This document shows, piece after piece, positions 40,586 to 52,500 of a stretch of 64,000 bases of DNA. Below the pieces are notes generated by a model that did no database searches, was not told where the DNA came from, and was given only the letters and a program-made list of their open reading frames with translations. This DNA is from Euleptes europaea (taxonomy: Eukaryota > Chordata > Lepidosauria > Squamata > Sphaerodactylidae), in NCBI RefSeq assembly GCF_029931775.1, contig NC_079323.1:3259001-3323000 (forward strand), read 5' to 3'. A program made the translations under genes and the position numbers. The stretch's first letter is position 1. Each line of letters opens with the position of its first letter.

Positions 40586-43500
40586 TCAGAGGTCTGAAAG
40601 ATGGTATCTCCTCACCAACCCATCTCTGCAACACGTGTATATCTGCTTCTCCCAGGTAGCCACCTAGAAAGGTTGTAGCAAAAGAGGGATCTTAAAAGAG
40701 TCAAGCCATCCTTACCGCCAATGGGGGGGAAAAGAGAAAAAGAGTATTCTCTTTTCTAATTGCCATAACCCTTAGGGACGCCAGACAGTATTACCATAGC
40801 CTGACATCAATTCCACCCCCTGCAGTTTCTCAGTTCTATGAAAAAAACTCACATAATTGCCCATAGGAAAAACCCCACATGGAAGAAAGCCCGCACAGAA
40901 GAAAGCCCACATGGAAAAATACTCACGGATACAACTTAAATGTCTCTTGATCAAGCTGACTCCCCCCCTCACCCCAGCAGAGGCCAGGTCTATTAATTGG
41001 CTTCTATGGGCCTCCGGAGGCCAGGTCTACCCAGTGGTTGCAATAGGTAGACCAGGCCTCCGAGGGGGAAGAACCATCCCCCTCCAGAGGCCAGGTCTAC
41101 CCATTGGCTTTCTTGGCGGTAGACTTGGCCTCCGGAGGCCCACAGAAGCCAATGCGTAGACCTGGCCTCTGGAAGGGGACGGTTCCCCCCCTCGGAAGCT
41201 AGGTCTACCCACTGGTTTCTATGGGCCCCTGGGTAGACCTGGCCTCAAGGTCTACCAAGAGGCTTTTATGGCGGTAGACCAGACCAGACCTCCAGACGAG
41301 GACTCCAGACCGGGGGCAGGGGGAAGGCAGGGAGGTGTGCCAGAGGCCTACTTGAGCATCATCTAAATCATGCACTGCTAGCAAACGGCTATTCCAGAAA
41401 TTCCAGAACATTACCTTTAATACTTTGCAGGACAATGACTCAACTCAAACCCAACCCCCTTCTGACTATATATTACTCTTCCTACACACTTGACATGGAA
41501 AGACACTGTCCTTCAGTGTTACTCCTCTGAAGATGCCTGCCTCAGCTGTGGGCAAAACGTCAGGAAATACCAAGACCACAGTTACACAGCCCGGGTAACC
41601 TACAAGAACCAATGAACTCTGACCGTGAAAGCCTTCGACAATATTACACAACTATTTTATTGCTGTTTCTTTTAAATGTACATTATGAGTTTTATTTTTT
41701 ATTTTTTGTAGTGCAAACAGTGGAGTTTTCAATAAGCCAGAAGAACAATAAAGTTATGATTTACTTGGGGTTTGAGTATCTTGCTTTTTGCACTATCAAT
41801 GGAGTGGTGACTTGGAGATGCAGACTGAATCGCTCTATAAAGTGCCATTCAATTATAAAAACAAAAGATGGCAACATAGTTCAAGAACCAACAGAGTGTT
41901 GTCATGATTCCTGTCCTCAAAAAGCAGCAGCAAACATTGCCAGAAGCAAAAATGAGGCAAGACATGGGAGCAGTAAGTGCTACTCCTCGCAATGGGATGG
42001 GAAATGTGTTGTCAGCGTTAAATAATGATATGGTTGTAATTTTTAAAAAACAAAATAAATAAATAATATTAAGTATTCAAATGTGAGTATTTTTCTGTGT
42101 GGGCTTCTTTCCGTGTGGGTTTTTTTCCTGTGTGGGTTTTCCATGTGGGCTTTTTTTTTGTGTGCATTTATGACCGTGGGTTTTTTTCTGTGAGCAATTT
42201 TCATGTGGGCATTTTTCATGTGCGTTTTTTTCTGGTTACCCAGTTTCGCCTGCTGGTCCTTCCTCTGGGAGATTATCTGCCCCAAGTGGGTACTTGCCAA
42301 GCCTTTTCATGGTGACCCAAACTGGCTAGTTTCAGCATGCTGAGGAATCCACATGAAACTACCTCAAGTGCACACCAAAAAGAGGCATCAGAGAAAAGCA
42401 GAATACTACACTTTTTACCCTGACCAGTTTTAGGTGGGTAGCCATATTGGAGGTAAGAAGATGACGAAGAAGACAAAGAGTTGGTTTTTATATGCCGATT
42501 TTCTCTACCACTTCAGAATCAAACTGGCTTACAATCATCTTCCCCTCCCTACAACAGACACCTTGTGAGGTAGGTGGGGCTGAGAGAGTTCAGAGAGAAC
42601 TGCGACTGGCCCAAGGTCACCCAGCAGGCTGCATGTGTAGGAGTGGGGAAACCAACCCGTTTCACCAGATTAGCATCCGCCGCTCATGTGGAGGAGTGGG
42701 GAATCAAACCCGGTTCTCCAGATTAGAGTCCGCCGCTCCAAACCACCGCTCTTAACCACTACACCATGCTGGCAAGATCCAAGTCCAGCAGCATCTTGGA
42801 GACCAGTGAGATTTCCAGGGGGCAAGCTGTCAAAAGTCAAAGTTCAGATACCCTAGATGAAGGGTACTCTGACTTTCGAATGCTTAAGTCCTGGAAATCC
42901 TGGTGGTCTTTAAGGTGCTACAGGATTCAAATCTTGCTCTTTACACAGGCCAGAGGTTTGAGTCCCCACAAGTGAAAAAGGGCCACCATCTGTGTACTCA
43001 AGTTAGTGGACAGAGACTTTAAAGCATCCTCCCACTCCACTCAACTAACATCAGCACATGAGAGGCTCTTCCACCCTCCGAAGGAGTCATACACCTACAC
43101 CTCGTTTTCCCTTTGAGCGGCAGACTCTAATCTGGAGAACTGGGTTTGATTCCCCGCTCCTCCAAATGAAGCCTGCTGGGTGACCTCGGGCCAGTCACAG
43201 TTCTCTCCGAACTCTCTCAGCCCATGCAGAGGCAGGCGGTGGCAAACCACCTCTGAATGTCTCTATCCATGAATACCCTATGGGGTTGCCAGGATCAGCT
43301 GTGACTTGACGGCACTTTCTACCACCACTCCAGCGTGGTGTAGCCAGTGTGGTGTAGTGGTTAAGCGTGGTAGTTTGGAGCAGTGGTCTCTGATCTGGAG
43401 AACCGGGTTTGATTCCCCCACTCCTCCACATGAGCGGCGGAGGCTGATCTGGGGAACTGGATTTGTTTCCCCACTCCTACACACAAAGTCAGTTGGGTGA

Positions 43501-46500
43501 CCTTGGGCTGGTCACACTCTCTCAGCCCCACCTACCTCACAGGGTGTCTGTTGTGGGGAGGGGAAGGGAAGGTGACTGTAAGCTGGTTTCAGTCTCCCTT
43601 AAGTGGTAGAGAAAGTTGGCATATAAAAACCAACTCTTCTACTTCCATTCTTTGGAGTTGAGCATGGTTTTTTCCCCTTTTGTTCTTGTCTGTTAGTACT
43701 TTTCTCAAACTACGTTAACAGCTTTTTTTAACCTCACACTACCTTGTACACGGGGTCACAGTCTGCTCCTGTAAGCTCAACGATGTGGTCAAGATCTTGC
43801 TGTATAATAAAACAGGTTCCATCACCTGGAAAAAGGTACAGGAAACCGTCATGGTTTAAGAAACAACAGATTCTTCTGTGGTTTGCATCAGAAGCCTTCT
43901 GTTTTTCCCACCTAACATTGCGAGATCTGCAGAAGTCCAATGCACAAAACCCACCATATCCTCAAAGGAAGCCTGCTTAAAGTGCCCTGAAGCCATTGGC
44001 CCCCGGGTGACATAAGAACATAAGAAAAGTCCTGCTGGATCAGACCAGGGCCCATCAAGTCCAGCAGTCTGTTCACGCAGTGGCCAACCAGGTGCCTCTA
44101 GGAAGCCCACAAACAAGACGACTGCAGCAGCACCGTCCTGTCTGTGTTCCACAGCACCTAATAGAATAGGCATCCTTCTCTGAGACTGGAGAGAATAGGG
44201 ATGCATCATGACTAGTATCCATTTTCACTAGTAGCCATGGATAGCCCTCTATTCCATGAACATGTCCACTCCCCTCTTAAAGCCTTCCAAGTTGGCAGCC
44301 ATCACCGCATGCTGGGGCAGAGAGTTCCACAATTTAACCATGCGCTGTGTGAAGAAATACTTCCTTTTATCAATTTTGAATCTCTCACCCTCCAGCTTCA
44401 GCAGATGACCCCGCGTTCTGGTATTATGAGAGGGAGGAAAGCTTCTCCTTGTCCACTCTCTCCACACCATGCATAATTTTATTTGTCTCCCCTTAAACGC
44501 CTTCTTTCCAAGCTAAACAGCCCTAATGGAGTTTTCTTCTTCATAGTAACTGAAAATCCACAGTGGAGGTATCTTTAAAAACTTAATTGTCTTTCATTGC
44601 AATTAGCGAAGATAAACAGGAGCGTTACCTTGGCTGGCAATAAATCCGTCTTTGTACGGGAGCAGGGAAAGGACCGGCGCACCAGATCTTCGGATGATCC
44701 GAACTGGAGCCCTACAGAGAAGAAGAGCAAGAACCACCCAGTCTTAGCTGCAAAGTCACTCATACCCTTGCAAGCCACAGAATGCAGAATGTAAAGAGCA
44801 GACAAATGTGAAGCTGGCAAGTTGGTTTGATTCTTCCTTAAGTGGTAGAGAAATTCGGCATATAAAAACCAACTCTTCTTCTTCTTCTTCTAAGCCGCTT
44901 TGAGACTCATTAAAGGCAGAGAAAATCGGGGTATAAAAACCACTTCTCCTTCTTCTTCATTGGATGTTCCATACTGTTGATTGTACTTGCACTATGTAAT
45001 TTGCCTTGAGTCTCATTGAGAAAGACGGACTATGACTAAACTAACTAAATATAATAAATAATGCGGATACCCCACTGAAACTAACTCAGAAAGGCGTAAG
45101 AATAGGCCTGGATCATAATCCCCTCCCACGTAATTCTCTCTTCCCTTCCCTGAATTACATAAATTCTCAAACCAACACAGGATGCGGCGAGACCAGACCA
45201 AACTGGCGAGGTGATGCTACCAAACAGGCCTTGAAGCCCACTCACTTGGTATTTCTTACGTCCAGCTGGTATATGTTCCCGTCCTGCGCTCCTGCCAGGA
45301 GGTAGATGCTAGAGAGGAATGTACAGCAATTGAATGCATCGGAGCCAACGAAGAGGAAAAGCTGAGAAGGAAGGAAAGGGGGCTGTGATTTCCTAGAAGA
45401 GATTTATTATTTATTTAGAGAACACGTATGCCGCCCCTCCAGAGACATGTGTGAATGGGACTTCTGCTGTGACGAGAACAGTTCGCAGACAAGAGAGGAA
45501 AGGTGTCACGTTGTGCAATACAAAACGCTGGCCACTGCTGCCCTAACATGTCCCTCCCAGATGTCTGATTCACACATACAGGAGAAAGAGATGGGACAGA
45601 GGTGGTAGGAAGGCCAGAACCGCTTCAGACGGCAGGTGGAGGATTGCAAGTATGAAAGCTCCCTTGCATTACAAAAAATTCCTGCAAACAGAAAATCACT
45701 ACAGCACACCTGAACACATGAAGCTGCCTTATCCTGAATCAGACCCTGGGTCAGTATTGTCTACTGGAGACCGGCGATGGCTCTCCAGGGTCTCAGGCAG
45801 GGGTCTTTCACATCACCTACCTGCCTAGTCCCTTTTAACTGGAGATGCCGGGGATTGAACCTGGGACCTTCTGCATGCCAAGTAGATGCTCTGCCACTGA
45901 GCCATGGCCCCAGGGGAGGGGTAGATGCTCTACCACTGAGCAGATTCTCTACCACTGAGCAATGAAAACAGGTGGCAGAGGAGGGAGGTTGAATCTGCCC
46001 TCTCTTTGTGCTAGATTTCTGCTTGCAAGGAGTTTTTTAAAAATACAAAAGGAACATAAAAAGCTGAAGCCCTGCAACCTGAAGTGCGGCAGTCAATTCC
46101 TACTGTTTCTTTCTCCTAGGTGTATGAACCAAGGCAGTTCTTGCACGAAACAACTGTAATATACAAGAGCCACGGTGCCACTCCCAAAGGAGGGCAGAGA
46201 TGATTTAGCACAGTATCTCAGAGACCTATTTATTCTGTGAGAATCCACACCAAGCTGGGTATACTCCTGCAGTTCTGTACAAGCACAGAGATGAAGAGGG
46301 GGGAGATTGAAGGGGGACACAATTGCTCTTTTTAAGCAAGAGTGGTGTAGTGGTTAAGAGCGGCGGACTCTAATCTGGAGAACCAGGTTCAATTCCCCAT
46401 TCCTCCACATGAGTGGCGGACTCTAACCTGGTGAACCGGGTTAGTTTCCCCACTCCTCCACATGAAGACAGCTGGGTGACCCTGGGCCAGTCACAGTTCC

Positions 46501-49500
46501 CTCCGAACTCTCTCAGCCCCACCTACCTCACAAGGTGTCTGTTGTGGGAAGGGAAGGTGATCATAAGCTGCTTTGAGACTCCTTAAAGGTAGAGAAAAGC
46601 GGGGTATAAAAACCAACTCTTTTTCTATTTGAAGGGCTGCTGCTTAGAGGAGGGTAGGGAACCATTCCTGTTGGCAGCAGAGGATAGGACTCGCAATAAT
46701 GGGTTTAAATTGAGGGCGGAAAAGTAGCGGCTGGATATTAGGAATTTTTTTTTTACAGTAAGAGTTGTTCGACAGTGAAATCAGCTACCCAGGGAGGTGG
46801 TGAGCTCCCCCTCACTGGAAGACTTTAAGCAGAGACTGGACAAGCACTTGTCAGGGATGCTCTAGGCTGATCTTGCAGTCAGCAGGGGGTTGGACTAGAT
46901 GGTCTCTATGCCCCTTCCAACTCTATGATTCTAGGATTCTAAGAAAAATAATGAATTCTTAAACCGAATCAATGGGATTTCCCAGGAAGAGGAGCCAGGC
47001 CCATACAAAGCGCTGTTCCACTGCAGACCAATATTGCCTTCCTTGCCTTACTCCCTACGCAAACCTCTTTGTGATTCAACAGGCAAAAAGAGACAACTTA
47101 CCGGCTGCCGGCTCTGCAGCCCCACCCCCTGGAACTTCTTGTCTTCCCGAGCCAGCAGCAGCAGCTTCCCCTCCGTTCCGACTTCACGATCGCCTGTTTT
47201 GGAGAAATGAACGGTCATTGTCAGAAGCTATTATTCCCCTTGGAAGTTGGACCATCAGGCTAGGATCCAGGAGACCCGGGTTCAAATCCCTTACTCACTG
47301 GATGGATATGGATGGACATGGGCCAGCTGTTTCTTCTCTTCCTAACCTACCCCGCAGGATTTATTGTGATGATAAAAAGGAACCAGGGAGAGCAATGGTG
47401 ATGGCTGCCAACTTGGACGGCTTTAAGAGGGGAGTGGACATGTTCATGGAGGAGGGCTATCCAGGGCTACTAGTCAAAATGAATACTAGTCATGATGCAT
47501 ACCTGTTCTCTCCAGGATCAGAGGAGCAGGCCTATTATATTAGGTGCTGTGGAGCGCAGGCAGGACAATGCTCCTGCAGTCGCCTTGTTTGTGGGCTTCC
47601 TGGAGTTACCTGGGTGGCCACTGTGTGAACAGACTGCTGGACTTGATGGGCCTTCTTGGTCTGATCCAGCATGGTCTTTCTTATGTTCTTATGGATGAGA
47701 AGGCTACCCATGGCTACTAGTCAAAATGGATACTGGTCATGATGCATACCTACTCTCTCCAGTATCAGAGGAGCATGCCTATTATATTAGGTGCAGTTGA
47801 ACACAGGCAGGATAACGCTGCTGCAGTCATCTTGTTTGTGGGCTTCCTGGAGGCACCTGGTTGGCCTCTGTGTGAACAGACTGCTGGACTTGATGGGCCT
47901 TGGTCTGAGGGAGGGTGGCATGAAAATGGATAAAGAGGCAGGTAGGGCATTTCTTAGGACAGAGAGGGGAACAAACTGAACCAGACCAGCCACATTTCTT
48001 GCTCACATCCACCCCAGTCATAAAGGGCAGCTGACTGATTTTTTTCATGAACAGATGCTTTTAGGCGGGGGGGGGGAGAGGAATCCCCCCTCTATTCTTC
48101 TAACATGGCTGCTTAGCCCCTCATATCATAGTTTGGCCTTTGAGCAGTTTTTTGCCCACAAAGTTTTCTGTTGCCCCAGAAATTTGGACCAGAACAAACG
48201 GGTTGAAATTAAATCAAAAGAATTTCCATCTAGACATTAGGACGAACTTCCTGACAGAGCATTTCCTCAGTGGAACAGGCTTCCTCGGGAGGTGGTGAGC
48301 TCTCCTTCCCTGGAGGTTTTTAAGCAGAGGCCAGATGGCCATCTGTCAGCCATGCTGATTCTGTGAACTTAGGCAGATCATGAGAGGGAAGGAAGGAAGG
48401 GTTGTGTCAGTGCTCAGCTCTCATGGCCCTTTCTTACATGCCCAGGGGAATGCTGATAGCCACTTTGGAGTCAAGAGACAATTTTCCTCCAGGCCACATT
48501 GGCCAGGGATCCTGGAGGTTTTTTGCCTTCCTCTGGGCATAGAGCAGGGGACACTGGGGGCGGGGGGGGGGGAGGTAGTTGTGAATTTCCTGCGTTGTGC
48601 AAGGAGGGTTGGACTAGATGACCCTTGCAGTCCCTTCCAGTTCTATGCTTCTCTAGCAGAGAAGCATCATGCAGACAGCAGATCTGAAATGTCACTCTTA
48701 AGGAGAGAGGGAGACATTTGGCTGATGTTACTTACTAGGTATTGTTTCAGGAGATCCCAAATTTAAGGTGTTGTCTGCCTCTCCCAGGGCGATTCCGTTG
48801 ATGGGGGAGCCGCAGTCTGCCACTATGCCCAGGCAAACAGATCTCCCACAATCCCAGAGGCGGGCAGTGCCGTCCCGGCTACTGGAGACCACATTCCTTC
48901 CTCGATCTACGATGGCCGTGTCCAGGATTCCTGCAGCGGAGTAAAAGAACTATTCGTGAGAAAAAGCGGATCTTGTCATGAGAGACACCAGTTTAATCAC
49001 CAGGGCAACAGGCAATAAAAAATGGTGCATAGTCTTTGTGCAAGTTTGAGAAGCGACAATTTGACATAAAAAGGCTCAAACTTTTAATAGAAACATAAGT
49101 TTTAATTTTTGTTAGTCTTTAAGGTGCTACTGGACTCTTGTCCTTTTCTACTAGAAACATAAGAATATTTTATTAAAGTGCAAAACAGATCATATAATTA
49201 TGTCTTCACTTTTTTGCCTCTCTTCTCCCTGCTATCATATTCTGTTGTTTGATTACTGTATGCAGTTAATACAGGAGCTAGAAATCTGATTTTCAGTGGA
49301 TATTCTCAGGTGCTGATTTCTTGGCAAGATACACTGTTCCACTTCTGCGGTTATCAGATGCAGCAAGAGAAAGGGCCAGATGTGTTTCTGAGATAATCCA
49401 ATACAGGCCAGATCTAATAACTGTAGCTGTCCACAGCTGCTGAGGCAATCACATATACAGCGAAGGAGGCAAAATTCTGTATTTTTTGGAGTGCTAAATT

Positions 49501-52500
49501 TTGTGGTGGCAAAGCCCTTGGGCAAGAGAAAACTGCTAAGTTTGCTGACGGCAGGATCTTAGGATTTTTCAAGACAAATGAGTGATGAAACAGAGTCATA
49601 ATTACTTCTTGTCTCAAGGCATTTGAAAGATACCGCATCAGCTAGGGTTGCCAGTCTCCAGGTGGTGGCTGGAGATCTCTGGTCTTCAGATTACAGAGAT
49701 CAGTTCCCCTGGAGAAAACAACTGTTTCGTAGGGTGGACTCTATGGCATTCTACTCCTCCCCTCCCCAAATCTCCAAGTATTTTCCAACACAGAGCTGAC
49801 AACCCTTCTCCTCACCCAGGTTCGAATCCTCATTCTGTCATGGAAGCTTGCAGGGTGAACCCCTGGGCCAGTCACACACTGCCAGCTAACCTCACAGGGT
49901 TGGTGTGAGGATAAAATGAAGGAGAGAAGAAAGTTGTAATGTTGGGTCCCCACTGGGAGAACAGAGTGGGGTGTAAATGAAACAAATTAATATTCCACTC
50001 AAGGGACTGGAGAGATATTTACTTGGAAACGCGGCATTACTCCGCCCATCAGGCTGACACCCTTGGGACAGATGCCCTTTTAAGGACACACAGCACTCAA
50101 GAACAGACGAACCCACACCAACCAAGTTTTGCTCTAGGCAACATTACAAGAAGACAGTTGTACACAAAAAGGCAAAATCACGATAGGTAGTCGTGTTCGA
50201 CTGTCTGTAGTAGCTTGTAGCCTGTAGCAGTCTGTATAAGCTTTTGTGACTCACAGTACAAAAGAGCAAGAGTCCAGTAGCACCTTAAAGACTTAAAATT
50301 TCTGGCAGGGTGTAAACTTTCGTGAGTCACAGCTCACGTCTTCAGATTCTTCATTCTAGCTGTATCTGAAGAAGTGAGCTGTGGCTCACGAAAGCTCATA
50401 CCCTGCCAGAAATTATAAGTCTTTAAGGTGTTACTGGACTCTTGCTCTTTTCTACTGCTACAAAGAGGCAAAAGCAACAAGGAAGGACCAGTTTGGTGGA
50501 GGTTCTGGGTCCAGATGGGATTCTTCAGCCTGGGAGAATGCAATGTGTACAAAGGACAGAGTTGATGGAGAAAGAAAGGGGTTTTTGTTTTTTTGCTAGT
50601 TACCCAGCCTGATACGACTATGCAGGCAACACCAGATGGAAAATGATATAGCTAGATATAGATATAGCCAAGATGGCAGCATCAAACACTCACAAACAGC
50701 TGCGTTATACTGTATCAGACCATTGGTGCATCTTTATAGTGGTGCATAAAACCTTTGCCAATCTGTTTCCACAAAGACTGTGAGTGTCGATGACATCTGG
50801 CCATGTGTGGAAGTGTTGGATCACTTATTTTAGAGTAGCTGCTCTGAGACCCAGGATGCTGTATCAGACTGCACTTCGCAGGTACGGACTGAAGCTGGAA
50901 CTCAGCATGATAGGAGACACGTGGCTGCCGCTGAAAACAGCAGCCCTGCATTTCCTGCTCCTTGCTTCCCCCCCTAATGTTCAGTACTGCAAATACATCA
51001 AATCCCAGAGTCCATGTTTCCCTGCTCCTTTTCCGCTGCTGTGAGCCAGGGTATCCGACAATGGTCTTTCACATCCTTTCTCATCCTTTTAACTGGAGGT
51101 GCCAGGAATTGAACCTGAGACATTCCGCAGGCCAAGGTCTTTCCTGTCACCTTTTGCCCGGTCCTTTTAACAAGAGATGCCGGAGATTGAGCCTGGGACA
51201 TTCTGCATGCCCAGCAGATGGTCTACTCTTGAGTTTCTATAGTGTAGAATACCAAGCACTGGCTGGAACACTGGGAACACACACACGAAGCTGCCCTGTA
51301 CTGAATCAGACCCTGGGTCCATCAAGGCTAGTATTGTCTACTCAGACTGGCAGCGGCTCTCCAGAGTCTCAGGCAGAGATCTTTCACATCACCTACTGCC
51401 AGATCCTTTAACTGGGGATGGTGAGGACTGAACCTGGGACCTTCTGTATGCCAAGCAGATACTGTGCTACTGAGCCATCAGCCCCTCTCTATGGTTTTCC
51501 AAGGTCTCAGGCAGAGGTCTTTCCTACCATCTACTGCCTGGTCATTTGAACGGGAGATGCTGGGGATCGAACCTGGGACCTTCTGCATGCCAAGCAGATG
51601 CTAGAGAACTGAGCCATGACCCCTCCCAAATGTGGAAGCTGCCTTATACTGAGTCAGACTATTGGTCCATCAACGTCAGTATTGTCTACTGACAGCAGCT
51701 CTCCAGGGTCCCAGGAAGAGATCTTTCACACCACCTACTGCTTGATCCTTTTTAGCTGGAGATGCCGGGGACTGAACCTGGGACCTTGTGCATGCAAAGC
51801 AGAGGCTCTTCCACTGAGCCACAGCCCCTCCCCAGAAGGTGGCACAGTTGGGAAGGGCAGGATAGAGATATAATTTTTAAAAAGAAATAAACTACTTTAA
51901 ACCATCTAAATCCTCACGTTCTAAAGGCAATGGCAATTTACTTCCTGTTCTCTGTACCTGCTTTGTGACCTTGAAAGGTTGCGACACAACCGGCATTTTC
52001 CGCCGACCAGATCTTCAGCTGGGCATCCATTCCCCCGCTCAGGACCACGATGCCTGATGGGAAAAACCTGCAGCAGTTCACGTCATACACGTGGCCTTCC
52101 AAACGTCTCTGGAAAGACAATTACATTTGGCGTTAGGGCCTCGGCCACGAGTCCCATCTCATCCTTTATTAAGCATTAAATAGCGACCTACTTCTACCTA
52201 TTTGGTAACTCAAAAAAACCATGACTGGACTTTCTCCATGGCAACAGCGATCAGCATGTCTTTACAGAACATGGTCTCATTAGAAGAAGAGTTGGTTTTT
52301 ATATGACGATTTTCTCTACTTTTTAAGGAGAACCAAACCGTCTTACAATTGCCCTTCTTCCCTCTCCCCACAACAGACACCCTGTGAGGTAGGTGGGGCT
52401 GAGAGAGTGTGACTAGCCCAAGGTCACCCAGCTGGCTTCATGTGTAGGGGTGAGGAAACCAACCCAGTTCACCAGATTAGCCTCTGCTGCTCATGTGGAG

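Larger units (their letters stand above)
40841..42233 (+). mobile_element. Inverted-repeat-bounded element with FLYWCH-like exon
   Basis: The left arm (40841-40926, ending ATGGAAAAATACTCAC) and right arm (42083-42233, starting GTGAGTATTTTTCTGTGTGG) are reverse complements built from degenerate repeats of a CACATGGAAGAAAGCCC-like unit. Between them lie a foldback (about 41000-41260), a known-type lizard repeat tail (about 41440-41650) and a FLYWCH-like ORF with its own acceptor, stop and AATAAA. This resembles a MULE-type DNA transposon with long, internally repetitive TIRs, some of which carry FLYWCH domains. No transposase core was seen, so it would be non-autonomous. No target duplication was identified. 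Confidence 0.5.
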
